Below, in pieces: positions 1 through 8,304 of a DNA stretch of 64,000 nt (the first letter of the stretch is position 1; the number at the start of each line of letters is the position of its first letter). The DNA comes from Cyanobacteria bacterium UBA7753 (GTDB lineage Bacteria > Cyanobacteriota > Vampirovibrionia > Gastranaerophilales > Gastranaerophilaceae). Position numbers and translations under genes: made by a program. The stretch is taken from contig DLEF01000057.1 of the NCBI GenBank assembly GCA_002481545.1, forward strand, positions 1 to 64,000, given 5' to 3'. The notes beneath the pieces were generated by a model that saw only the letters and a program-made list of their open reading frames with translations, did not search any database and was not told where the DNA came from.

Positions 1-142
1 TTTAGAACCTTTTGTTACAAAAGTTAACAAATAAAGATATTAAGGAAGTGGAGCACTAAGAAAATTGGTAGACTAAAGTCTTCACTACGTTCGGTTACAG
101 ATGCAAGTGAGGGGTTTAATTGTAAGAGAATATAGTATAGCT

Positions 143-245
143 CCGACAACTCTTATATTGATTTTTTGTCGGCATAGTAATGCCAACCTACTTTCTAAGG
201 CAGTAGGGCACTAAGAAAACGCTCCGCAGATGCACCCCTCACCCT
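143..245. repeat. Intergenic inverted repeats and 8-mer motif
   Basis: No gene is visible in 1-451. This part holds an inverted repeat CCGACAA (143-149) / TTGTCGG (166-172), a small hairpin GGCAT-AGTA-ATGCC just after it, and two tandem 8-mers, GCAGTAGG then GCACTAAG (200-215). A single GCACTAAG is also at 53-60. The text from 216 to 245 (start AAAACGCTCCGC, end CCCCTCACCC) recurs with few changes at 62129-62158, so this is one end of a dispersed repeat whose main body follows at 290-391. Confidence 0.6.
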
Positions 246-289
246 GTTTTCTAATATTTTAAATATTTAATTTAAAACATAAGAAAACA

Positions 290-391
290 GACCTCTCCCT
301 CAGAGGGGCGAGGTTTTACCGTTGCTTTGCAACGGTTTAGCTTGTGCGATAGCACAAGCTTAAGTCTCGCCCCCACCTGCGGGAGAGACCG
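290..391 (+). repeat. Structured dispersed repeat, family A, copy 1
   Basis: An imperfect inverted repeat has outer arms at about 290-313 and 364-391. They enclose two hairpins: ACCGTTGC-TTT-GCAACGGT (318-336) and AGCTTGTGC-GATA-GCACAAGCT (339-360). A second copy at 62168-62271 keeps the layout but has a different second stem in which both changes are compensated on the opposite arm. The repeat sits just 3' of a minus-strand gene that ends at 452, so it may act in the mRNA 3' region or as a mobile palindromic unit. The structure is seen directly; the role is inferred. Confidence 0.7.
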
Positions 392-451
392 ACATTGTTT
401 TTGAGCGATAGCGAAAATTACAAGGTCGAGTGAGGGGGTACAATAATTCTT

Positions 452-2530
452 TTACCCCTTCATTATTTCAATGGTTCTTGCCAAGTCCTCTTGAAACTCA
501 GGTCTGTATAAAAATCCCATATGTGCACCGTTATCAAGAATAGTCAAATGGTTACCCGCCATTTGTTTTAACTGCTTTAGCTGTGTTCTTGTTATCAAAT
601 AATCATTAACGGTATGATAAATTTTGTAATTGTTTGATTTTTCAAGATAATCGGCAATTGCGACCAAGCCGAAGCCGTGGCTCATCTCTTCGTCAAAAAC
701 TCTTCTTTCGGGCATAATGTATTCCGTTATGTAATCGTCATAGCCCATATTATATATTTTTTGGTAAATATCAGATTTTTTATTAGTAGGGGCGTTCTCT
801 ATCGCAAATATTACATCCGATAGCCTCTGATGCATAACAAAACCGGTAAACAGTTTTGCCTCATCCTCATCAAACGGTAAATGATTTACCTCAAATTTAA
901 TATCATCTTTTGATTGGTACATCTTTACCGCCTTAGCCGATGCATAAGCAACTTTTTGTTTTAAATCATCCCCAAAGTTTACCCATTCTCTGGAGTATTG
1001 GTCAACAACATTCACGGAATAAAGTAAATCCACAGGCGGACATATCGCGATAAATTGGGCATCTCCGAGTTTATTATCCTCAGACTCTTGTGATGCCATA
1101 AATAATACGTCCAAAGCTGCCAAAGATGTGCCCATAATAACCTTATGTTCAAATTTTCTGTTGTATTTCTTCTCTAACTTTGCAATTATCTTTGCGGTTG
1201 ACTCTCTCATCATATTCGCATCCTGAGAAGGGAGCCCCGGTCTGTAATCTGCGGGCATACTCTTTACATATTCCCACTGGAACGGGTTTCCGTGGATAAC
1301 TACGGAATAACCCGCATCATAAAACATTTTGGCAAACATAACGGGATGGCTTGCCTTTACGCCGTCACCCGTTGACGGATACAATATCGCAAGCGGAGCA
1401 TTTTTGTTCTTTTGCAAAATGTATCTGAATGTATAATTTTCTCTGCCCTCCGCAAGATTAACGGAATCGCTCTTTATCCTGTTAGCGAAACATCTGTTCC
1501 ACGGAGACAGCTCGTTCCAAATAGATTTATTAACATCAGGGAACGAAAACAACGATGTACGCATAGAATCAACAACAGGGCTCTGCGGAGCATAATTTGC
1601 CAAATGAATATTTGGAGTAATCGAAACCTTATCAAGCCCGAGTTTACTCTCTAATATCTCGGTTTCCGTATAAACCCTTAAACTCTTCTTTTTATTTTTA
1701 CCCTTTACAATCTTTGCAGAAACCGTCAATTCCTGCTGTAAAGCATTGTTTGAAACAGGTTTCACATTGCTGTCGATATCGGTTGTATCCTCAGCCTGCA
1801 ATTGCGACAAAACCTCGACTCTGTCAAAATTGTTTTGCTTTATATACCCGTCTATCCCAAAAGCCTTTTTCGTAATCTCGTACGGATCGGCAAAACTGGA
1901 TTCAACCATATTGATAATTGTCTGCCAATAAGATGTTCTGTTTATTGCAATTCCCGCTTTTATAGCAGCCAAGACAGGTGTCCCAATATAGGAGCTCGGG
2001 TTTAATGCCATATCTAACAACCGCCCTAAAAGTCCTCTTGTCGTTGTAAACACAATGACAGGAGCGACAAAGTATGTCCCCGGTTTCATATTTCTGCGGG
2101 CAAGAGCTTTGTCCATATTATCCCTGCTTCTTTCAATCTTCATAAACCGTTTTGCGGGATCATACATCCCCGCAAGCCCGACTGTTGTATTTATAAAAAA
2201 TCGTTTTGTTTCGTTTCCTGCGTTATGATAATCTTTTTGTACAAGACTACTCACAAGTCTAATCGGATATTCAAGGTTATTGGAAATCCCGAATATTCTG
2301 TCCATAACATACTGCGGGAGTATTGTTGCCCACATTATATGCACCGGACGCAGAAAGTATTTGTTAAAACCTAAATCGAAATTAAACATCTTTCTGTTAT
2401 AGTTTTCATGTTTATCGGGACCTAAAAACTCATACGCAAAGTCAGGATATTTATACTCTTGGGCACAAGCCGCAAGGTTATAACCAGTAAAACAGATTAA
2501 AAATATAAATGCTATTACTCTGCGATTCAT
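452..2530 (-). CDS. MlaA-like lipoprotein fused to an alpha/beta hydrolase
   Basis: A 692-residue lipoprotein. The signal peptide ends in a lipobox L19-A-A-C22. Residues about 40-240 match the MlaA/VacJ family (ENYNRKMFNFD, then RFFINTTVGLAGMYDP), the outer-membrane lipoprotein that removes phospholipid from the outer leaflet. After a linker of about 80 residues, residues about 360-692 look like an alpha/beta hydrolase: nucleophile elbow G467-T-S469-L-A, likely acid D643 in VNDYLIT, likely base H670 in NGAHMGF. Ordinary MlaA is about 250 residues and has no hydrolase domain. The ATG at 2530 follows AAGGATAA. The fusion suggests lipid extraction coupled to ester hydrolysis at the outer membrane, which is inference. 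No other mla gene is nearby. Confidence 0.8.
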   Translation of the reverse strand: MNRRVIAFIFLICFTGYNLAACAQEYKYPDFAYEFLGPDKHENYNRKMFNFDLGFNKYFLRPVHIMWATILPQYVMDRIFGISNNLEYPIRLVSSLVQKDYHNAGNETKRFFINTTVGLAGMYDPAKRFMKIERSRDNMDKALARRNMKPGTYFVAPVIVFTTTRGLLGRLLDMALNPSSYIGTPVLAAIKAGIAINRTSYWQTIINMVESSFADPYEITKKAFGIDGYIKQNNFDRVEVLSQLQAEDTTDIDSNVKPVSNNALQQELTVSAKIVKGKNKKKSLRVYTETEILESKLGLDKVSITPNIHLANYAPQSPVVDSMRTSLFSFPDVNKSIWNELSPWNRCFANRIKSDSVNLAEGRENYTFRYILQKNKNAPLAILYPSTGDGVKASHPVMFAKMFYDAGYSVVIHGNPFQWEYVKSMPADYRPGLPSQDANMMRESTAKIIAKLEKKYNRKFEHKVIMGTSLAALDVLFMASQESEDNKLGDAQFIAICPPVDLLYSVNVVDQYSREWVNFGDDLKQKVAYASAKAVKMYQSKDDIKFEVNHLPFDEDEAKLFTGFVMHQRLSDVIFAIENAPTNKKSDIYQKIYNMGYDDYITEYIMPERRVFDEEMSHGFGLVAIADYLEKSNNYKIYHTVNDYLITRTQLKQLKQMAGNHLTILDNGAHMGFLYRPEFQEDLARTIEIMKG

Positions 2531-2669
2531 GACAGTTATCCTTACGATATATAAATATATAATAATATTATAATACCATAATGCATAATAGCTAAAGTCA
2601 AATAAAAAGTTTATTACCCGTCAAGGTTATATCCGAGAAAAAGATGCAAAATTTTAAGCAAAACTATAA

Positions 2670-4292
2670 CTAGCTGTTAAATGTCTTGAAGCTGTTATCA
2701 ATGTTCTTGCTGACAACTTTCTGACAAGCTTCCATTTCTGTCTGCAATGCGGATTGTTCCGTATTAAGCTGTTCCAATTTTAATTCTAACTGTCTGTCTT
2801 GTGCTTGTATAATCTCTGTCTTGGCGTTAATATCCGCAACCTGTTTATCATACTGTTCTTTCTTGTAATAGTATTGATTCATTGCGTCATTATACGCATC
2901 TTCATCCTTGATAGTTTCGACATTCAATGTGTAAACAACGGAATCATCTTCAAATTTAACGGTCGTAAATCTGCCCTGTCCGTCTGTTTCCATCATTGCT
3001 TTTTTAACTTCGGAAATCTTTGTATTTACATAAACAGCATCATAGTATGACAACTTTGTCTGTTGGCTGTCAATACTGTTATCTGCAACAGATTGTTCGG
3101 CATAAGCACTCTTCAAACTTTCGTCCAAATCCTCTGCCGTCGTAAAATACGTTTTATCGGAAACTTTGAACTGATACAAACCTCCGATATAATTACCGTT
3201 ATCATCAAAACAATCTTTTATATGTTCATATGAGGACTGACTGCCTTTGCCTGCCTTCATATCTTTTTCTATCTGTTTAATTGCGATATTAATAGTAGGA
3301 TCATTTTTATAGTTTTCTTCCGTAATCAACGTAAGCGTACTGTTACCGACAGATGAATAATCAGTCCAAGTAGGATTGTTCGTAGCACTTAAGGTCGTCA
3401 TTGTATCGCCTGCTTTTAGCGCTCTTAAATCTGACTCTATTATATATCTCGAACCATCGGTAAAATATCTGTTTGTATCTTCTTTTCTTACAAGTACCGT
3501 TCCAGATTTTTGCAATTGAAGAGCATCTACATCGTCTTTGCAAATATACTGGGTAGTTCCGTTTGTAGTACATGCATAATAATCTTTTGAGCTGTCAAAA
3601 TAAGCCCCGAATGTTTTTATTAGCTTGTCTTGTTTTTCTTTACCCGCAGCATCATCCGTTATATCTACTTTTGTATAAGTAGCACCTTTATATGTAATTT
3701 CATCATTTGCCGCATTGTATGTAAACTTAGTTCCGTCAGTCTCCGCAGTTGTTCTGTCATAGAGAAAATCTAACTCCTCAACTGTATCTTTGTTTGTAGC
3801 GGAATCACACAATCTGTATAAAGCCGTGACATCCTGTCCGAAACCGTTTTTCATCTGCAGTGAATAAGTATCTTTATCACTGTTATATGTAATCGTATCT
3901 ACGGTAAAGTTTTTGGTTGTTTTATCAGAGAAATGGTTTGTCTTCTTAGCTTGAACCTGCGGATCACTCATAACTTTTCTCTGACCGGTATAAACATTTT
4001 CATAATGGTAACTTGATACTACATAGTTAAATTCATCATCAATCGTCCCGATTTGGTAATAGTTATCAATAACTGATGACGTATCGCCATCCGTCCAAGA
4101 GTATTGTAATTTTGTGAAGTCGGAAGAGCTCGGTGGAGTAGGAACAGACATTGTAAGCATCTGGTTAAACAAATCGGCGCTCTGATTAGACAGGTTTAAC
4201 CTTTGTTGGTTAATCTGTTGTCCTTCGTACTCAACATTTGTCTTTCTTGCAGACAGTGATAAATATCTTGCCTGAGATGCCGCTAAACCCAT
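2670..4292 (-). CDS. Unrecognised coiled-coil protein (MGLAASQ N-terminus)
   Basis: A 540-residue protein with no signal peptide or membrane segment. The N-terminus (MGLAASQARYLSLSARK, then Q/N-rich helix) and the last about 80 residues (LELKLEQLNTEQ, ending FKTFNS) look like amphipathic coiled coils. The middle is Thr/Tyr/Asp-rich and probably beta-rich. Helical ends flanking a variable middle resemble flagellin- or hook-associated-like architecture, but I see no family signature and no flagellar gene here. The ATG at 4292 is chosen because AAAGGAG lies 6 bases upstream; a TTG five codons earlier overlaps that ribosome site. I recall similar N-termini in gut Melainabacteria proteins of unknown function, but cannot verify this. 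Function unknown. Confidence 0.7.
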   Translation of the reverse strand: MGLAASQARYLSLSARKTNVEYEGQQINQQRLNLSNQSADLFNQMLTMSVPTPPSSSDFTKLQYSWTDGDTSSVIDNYYQIGTIDDEFNYVVSSYHYENVYTGQRKVMSDPQVQAKKTNHFSDKTTKNFTVDTITYNSDKDTYSLQMKNGFGQDVTALYRLCDSATNKDTVEELDFLYDRTTAETDGTKFTYNAANDEITYKGATYTKVDITDDAAGKEKQDKLIKTFGAYFDSSKDYYACTTNGTTQYICKDDVDALQLQKSGTVLVRKEDTNRYFTDGSRYIIESDLRALKAGDTMTTLSATNNPTWTDYSSVGNSTLTLITEENYKNDPTINIAIKQIEKDMKAGKGSQSSYEHIKDCFDDNGNYIGGLYQFKVSDKTYFTTAEDLDESLKSAYAEQSVADNSIDSQQTKLSYYDAVYVNTKISEVKKAMMETDGQGRFTTVKFEDDSVVYTLNVETIKDEDAYNDAMNQYYYKKEQYDKQVADINAKTEIIQAQDRQLELKLEQLNTEQSALQTEMEACQKVVSKNIDNSFKTFNS

Positions 4293-4485
4293 TGACGCTC
4301 CTTTCAAGCTTAAAGGCTTTTAATCAATATTTAATTATTTTTTATAAAAAGTCAAAGTTATAACTATCTCTATCCCATGATACAAGTATATTTCAGAACA
4401 TTCAATAATCAGAAATAAAAAATACTCCATATAGAGGGGGAAATAATTTAATTGTAATTATTTACCACAACATAGGCATTAATAC

Positions 4486-4522
4486 TTTTTCTATATTTTT
4501 ATTTTGTGTATAATAAGACGTA
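4486..4522 (+). promoter_or_regulatory. Promoter -10 directly at a start codon
   Basis: A perfect TATAAT (4509-4514) lies 7 bases before the ATG at 4522. A transcript from it would start at or within a base of that ATG, with no room for a ribosome binding site, and none is seen. The -35 region (about 4486-4491) is weak. This looks like a leaderless mRNA. Confidence 0.5.
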
Positions 4523-5409
4523 TGAAAAAGGTTATAACTACATTATTAATATTAATGCTGTCCGTTGTCGGATTATCCGCAAACGCTGACAATTTGCCGA
4601 TAAAGCAAAAACTAAACGATTCAAGACCGACTTATGCAAACAAGTATTCAATCGTCAGATTTTTCCAAGACCACGTTTACTACGCTAACCAAACGGATTT
4701 GGCAAAATTTTTAAAACTGTATTCACCTAAGTATATCAGCAATGACGGGTTCAACATGGAATCCACAACAGAATTGTTTACCGATTTATGGAAACAATAT
4801 GCAGGGATAAAATACAGAAACAAAGTTAATTCTGTCGCCTTCTACGGTGATACCGCCGTTGTAAACGTATCGGAAGCGGCAGCCGCAAACATCGTTGACG
4901 ACAACAAAAAAGGTCAATTAAAAAGTTATGTGGATGTAATCTATTACCTTGAGAGAAAAGGCAAAAGCTGGGTAATAACGGGGGAAAATGTTATAACGGA
5001 AGCTATTTCAATCACTTGGGGTGATGCAAACAGTGTCGCTATGTTCCTTGAAGCTCCTCAAATGGTAGGTGCGGGAGAAGAATACAGCGCAAAACTTTAC
5101 ATAGCACCTCCGAGCGGTATTTTTGCGATAGCCTCCATAAGCTCCGAAATAGTATCTTATCCGCAAAAACCTCAAAAAGATGTATTTAAGAAATTCGCCT
5201 CCGATTATTCATTGGAAAGAATATTTTTAGCAAACGATAAAAATACAAACGAATACGTCGTTGCCTCTATAGGTTACTCAAGACCTACAATGAACGGAGC
5301 TACAGGGTTTAACATGAACTTATCAGGTTATGCATGTTTAATAAGAAGAGTAAATGTAGTTCCAAAAAATAACTACATTGAGGTAAAACATGAAGACAAA
5401 AAAGTTTAA
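4522..5409 (+). CDS. Exported protein of unknown function, NTF2-like
   Basis: A 295-residue protein with a clear Sec signal peptide (MKKVITTLLILMLSVVGLSA, likely cleavage after NA). The segment about 30-150 (SIVRFFQDHVYYANQTDLAKFLKLY, then YGDTAVVNV and WVITGEN) has the pattern of an NTF2/SnoaL-like cone fold. The C-terminal half is predicted beta-rich with no motif I recognise. The ATG at 4522 is preferred over the TTG at 4504 because the signal peptide then starts normally and the -10 box lies just upstream. It overlaps lspA by 20 bases, so the two are co-transcribed; a cell-envelope role is inferred. Confidence 0.7.
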   Translation: MKKVITTLLILMLSVVGLSANADNLPIKQKLNDSRPTYANKYSIVRFFQDHVYYANQTDLAKFLKLYSPKYISNDGFNMESTTELFTDLWKQYAGIKYRNKVNSVAFYGDTAVVNVSEAAAANIVDDNKKGQLKSYVDVIYYLERKGKSWVITGENVITEAISITWGDANSVAMFLEAPQMVGAGEEYSAKLYIAPPSGIFAIASISSEIVSYPQKPQKDVFKKFASDYSLERIFLANDKNTNEYVVASIGYSRPTMNGATGFNMNLSGYACLIRRVNVVPKNNYIEVKHEDKKV

Positions 5410-5875
5410 CTTAAATCCCGTTACTTATTTTTTTGCTTGTTTTATCACAATGATTGCTTTTGATATGGTTTTTACAGACTATATCTTACACAATATATTC
5501 GTATCCTCGGATTTCAGATTTCTTGATATAGTGTACATAGAAAATACAGGCGCAGCATTCTCATCATTTCCGCATTCGGCCATATTTTTAGCAATAATCT
5601 CAATCCTTGCGGTAATCCTAATAATGGCGGAATTATATAGAAATAAAGATAAATATTCTATTCTCACCTGTTTCTTTAGCGCAATGCTGTGCGCAGGAAT
5701 CACTTGTAACACCTACGAAAGACTGTCACTCGGATATGTCAGAGATTATATAAACCTAAAGTTTATCAAATTCCCCGTTTTCAATATTTCCGATGTTTTA
5801 ATAAATCTGGGTGTTCTTGCTATAATAGTTTTAATTATTACAAAGAAGTATAAAAATGAAAAAACAGATATTTAG
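5390..5875 (+). CDS. lspA: Lipoprotein signal peptidase (signal peptidase II)
   Basis: A 161-residue membrane aspartyl protease that cleaves prolipoproteins before the lipidated cysteine. Four hydrophobic segments are visible. The two catalytic aspartates are kept in GYVRDYI and FNISD. In the first conserved box the usual N-x-x-D-R reads N-T-Y-E-R, a conservative change outside the catalytic pair. The start has GAGGT five bases upstream and lies inside the preceding gene; the 3' end overlaps rluD by 20 bases. The lspA-rluD order is common in bacteria. Its substrates would include the MlaA-type lipoprotein at 452-2530. Confidence 0.9.
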   Translation: MKTKKFNLNPVTYFFACFITMIAFDMVFTDYILHNIFVSSDFRFLDIVYIENTGAAFSSFPHSAIFLAIISILAVILIMAELYRNKDKYSILTCFFSAMLCAGITCNTYERLSLGYVRDYINLKFIKFPVFNISDVLINLGVLAIIVLIITKKYKNEKTDI

Positions 5876-6767
5876 AGCGGATGAGACAGACTCAGGGCTA
5901 AGAGTCGATAACTATTTGGCACAAATATTAGAGAATTACTCAAGAACACAAATCCAAAATCTTATAAAATCAGAACATGTTCTTGTGAACGGTAAAACCT
6001 GCAAACCGTCACTTTCTCTGCATACGGACGATGAGATAATATGCGAACTTTCAGATGACAACGATATAAAAATTGAGCCTGAAAATATCCCGATAAATGT
6101 TGTTTGGGAGGATGAAAATTACACTATAGTAAACAAAACGTCAGGAATGTTAACTCATCCGACCTCTAAAGAAAAGACCGGCACCCTAGTAAATGCATTG
6201 TTATACAGATATAAAAATAATCTTTCCGATATAAACGGAACCTACAGAAGAGGGATTGTACACAGGTTAGACAGGAATACATCAGGGCTGTTGATTATTG
6301 CAAAAACTAACGATGCACACGAAAAAATTGCTCAAATGATAAAAGACAGATTAGTCGAAAAACGATACAGGGCTATTATAAAAGGATTTTTGGAAGAAAA
6401 TGTTATTATAAACGAACCTATAGGCAGAAATAAGTCTAACCCTTCAAAAATGTGTGTCACAAAAGATGGCAGACCGTCTTTGACGGAAGTGAACATAATA
6501 AAACAATTTCCTGATGCAACTTATGTTGATATAAACTTAAAAACAGGAAGAACTCATCAGATAAGAGTCCACCTCTCTTATATAGGACATCCCATCTACA
6601 ATGACACTCTGTACGGGTTCGGGAAAATGAGAGTTAAAACGGAAGAGCAGGTACTGCAATCCTACAAATTGAAGTTTATACATCCGTTTACAAACGAACA
6701 AATTGAAGTCGAGATTGAACCCGATGAAAAAATAAAAAAAGTTTTATGTTATTTAGAAAGTAAATAA
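5856..6767 (+). CDS. rluD: Pseudouridine synthase, RluA/RluD family
   Basis: 303 residues. An N-terminal S4 RNA-binding domain (about 13-70, SRTQIQNLIKSEHVLVNG) precedes the RluA-family catalytic domain with the signature HRLDRNTSGLLI, whose aspartate is the catalytic residue, and the later GRTHQIRVH box. The family isomerises uridines in 23S rRNA (RluD) or other RNAs. Linkage to lspA and the S4 domain favour RluD-type function, but the exact sites cannot be read from sequence. It overlaps lspA and is followed nine bases later by a small membrane-protein gene. Confidence 0.88.
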   Translation: MKKQIFRADETDSGLRVDNYLAQILENYSRTQIQNLIKSEHVLVNGKTCKPSLSLHTDDEIICELSDDNDIKIEPENIPINVVWEDENYTIVNKTSGMLTHPTSKEKTGTLVNALLYRYKNNLSDINGTYRRGIVHRLDRNTSGLLIIAKTNDAHEKIAQMIKDRLVEKRYRAIIKGFLEENVIINEPIGRNKSNPSKMCVTKDGRPSLTEVNIIKQFPDATYVDINLKTGRTHQIRVHLSYIGHPIYNDTLYGFGKMRVKTEEQVLQSYKLKFIHPFTNEQIEVEIEPDEKIKKVLCYLESK

Positions 6768-6776
6768 GGAGATATT

Positions 6777-7106
6777 ATGAAAAAATATTTATCAAGCATA
6801 GTTTGGCTTATATTGGCAGTTTCCGCAGGATATTTAGCATACAGAACATTTACGCAAATTACACCTCAATTGCAATCGGCAAAAATTCTAGCAGACGAAA
6901 TTGTATTTGCGTTTGTAAGCGGATTTGCTATTGCTGCAATGATTTATAACTTTATGTACAAAGGGACATCCGAATCTTTAGATATGTATAAAAGAGAGTT
7001 AGAAAAGAAATCTATCGGAAAAGAAGAAACTTCTTCCAAAGTTAAAGTATTGGAATCAAAAATAGAAGTTTTGGAAAAAGCTCTGGAAGATGCTTTAAAG
7101 AAATAA
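6777..7106 (+). CDS. Small membrane protein with C-terminal coiled coil
   Basis: 109 residues. Two hydrophobic helices (about 6-24 and 41-62) are followed by a charged helix (about 70-109) with heptad-like spacing (VKVLESKIEVLEKALEDALKK). The topology is similar to small LapA-like membrane proteins, but I do not recognise the family. AAGGAGAT upstream sets the start. It is the last gene of the run that starts at 4522. Function unknown. Confidence 0.75.
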   Translation: MKKYLSSIVWLILAVSAGYLAYRTFTQITPQLQSAKILADEIVFAFVSGFAIAAMIYNFMYKGTSESLDMYKRELEKKSIGKEETSSKVKVLESKIEVLEKALEDALKK

Positions 7107-7130
7107 AAAAAAAGCCGCTCTTTGAGCGGC
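7105..7130 (-). terminator. Intrinsic terminator (minus strand)
   Basis: A hairpin GCCGCTC-TTT-GAGCGGC (7114-7130) is followed on the minus strand by nine T residues. It lies downstream of the minus-strand gene ending at 7173. On the plus strand no T-run follows, so it mainly serves the minus strand. Confidence 0.85.
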
Positions 7131-7172
7131 CTAAATATCGATTTAGTAAGATTAGGTAAGTAAAACTTTTTA

Positions 7173-7610
7173 TTAAGAAATACCTTCGGCGTAATTGAAA
7201 TCGTCCTTGATATTGTCTGAAAGCATAGATTTGAACGAATCCACATAAGAGTTGATTTCCTGTAACTCGGTAGATAACGTTGTAATCTGGTTGTCTAATT
7301 GAGATTCCCAAGCTGAAACTTCTTCTTCTTGAGCTTCATAATAACAATCTACATATTGAACTTCTTCCGTATATTCCGGGATCTCTGTATAATCTACATA
7401 CGTGTAAGAATCATCCATGTATTTAGTGGTAAAGATATTCTTACATTCTGCACGTAATGCCGAATATTTTGAATTTTTCCAAGCAGCCAAGTCAGAAGTT
7501 TCGTAACCTGCCAATGTCTTGCTGTTTTGATATTGGACAAGCTGTGTACTAATCAAGTTCTTACGGTGAACATATGATAATAGTGTTTCGTTTAATGTAG
7601 CTTCTGCCAT
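7173..7610 (-). CDS. Small coiled-coil protein of unknown function
   Basis: 145 residues, no signal peptide or membrane segment. The centre is Tyr/Glu-rich (DDSYTYVDYTEIPEYTEEV), and the flanks are helical with coiled-coil character (WESQLDNQITTLSTELQEINSYVDSF). Size and helix-spacer-helix layout resemble a smaller relative of the 2670-4292 protein, possibly a partner or paralogue, but no clear shared motif was found. It has its own terminator at 7105-7130. Not recognised. Confidence 0.65.
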   Translation of the reverse strand: MAEATLNETLLSYVHRKNLISTQLVQYQNSKTLAGYETSDLAAWKNSKYSALRAECKNIFTTKYMDDSYTYVDYTEIPEYTEEVQYVDCYYEAQEEEVSAWESQLDNQITTLSTELQEINSYVDSFKSMLSDNIKDDFNYAEGIS

Positions 7611-7749
7611 TTCTTCTTACCTTACGGATTAATCTTACATGTATATAAAGTTTTTTCGTTATGTCCGATTTCAAGAGGCATTATTATTGTTACAAAACTT
7701 CATATTTTTGTAAAAGTCAAGAATAGCTTGACAAAAGCGGGGTGCTTTA

Positions 7750-8220
7750 TTACTTATTGAAAGATTTTTCTAAATCTAAAAGTTTTTGTTTTATTTCAAG
7801 TCCGCCTACATAGCCCGTTAATTTATTATCGGAAGACAAAACTCTGTGACATGGAAGGATTATAGGTATAGGATTTTTATTGCAGGCGGAACCGACAGCA
7901 CGGGAAGACTTCGGAGCACCCAAGCTCTCTGCTATCTCTTTATATGTTTTAGTTTCGCCGTACGGAATACCCAGCAATTCACTCCAAACGGTTTGCTGAA
8001 AATCAGTACCTTTTGGATTAAGAGGTAAGTCAAAAACTTTACGTTTTCCGTCTAAGTATTCGGATATTTGAACAAAAGCTTCTTTTAAAGCCACAGATTC
8101 ATATTGTTTAGCATCAAGCGGCTGTTTCATATTCATAAAATATACGTTTGTTATAAAACTGTGCTCTTCCGCTATTCCTATTTTACCTATCTTTGTTTGA
8201 TAATAATAAACCTTTTTCAT
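7750..8220 (-). CDS. ogt: Methylated-DNA--protein-cysteine methyltransferase
   Basis: 156 residues. A suicide repair protein that moves the alkyl group from O6-alkylguanine (or O4-alkylthymine) to its own cysteine. The active-site PCHRV motif is present (IILPCHRVLSSDNKLTGYVGG), as is the DNA-binding helix FQQTVWSELLGIPYGETKTYKEIAE. The length fits the short Ogt/MGMT form without an AdaA domain. The symbol ogt is a family label. It appears to be a single-gene unit, with start site AGAGATG-spacer-ATG. Confidence 0.92.
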   Translation of the reverse strand: MKKVYYYQTKIGKIGIAEEHSFITNVYFMNMKQPLDAKQYESVALKEAFVQISEYLDGKRKVFDLPLNPKGTDFQQTVWSELLGIPYGETKTYKEIAESLGAPKSSRAVGSACNKNPIPIILPCHRVLSSDNKLTGYVGGLEIKQKLLDLEKSFNK

Positions 8221-8304
8221 AATTCAACATCTCTATCTTTTAAATAAATGAAAGGGTAAATATGTCTTAATTTACCCTAAACATTTACACCATTCATTTA
8301 CCCC

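Noticed and set aside
2670..4292. Flagellin or hook-associated protein
   Set aside because: Only a loose similarity in architecture; no flagellar signature motif and no flagellar genes in the window.
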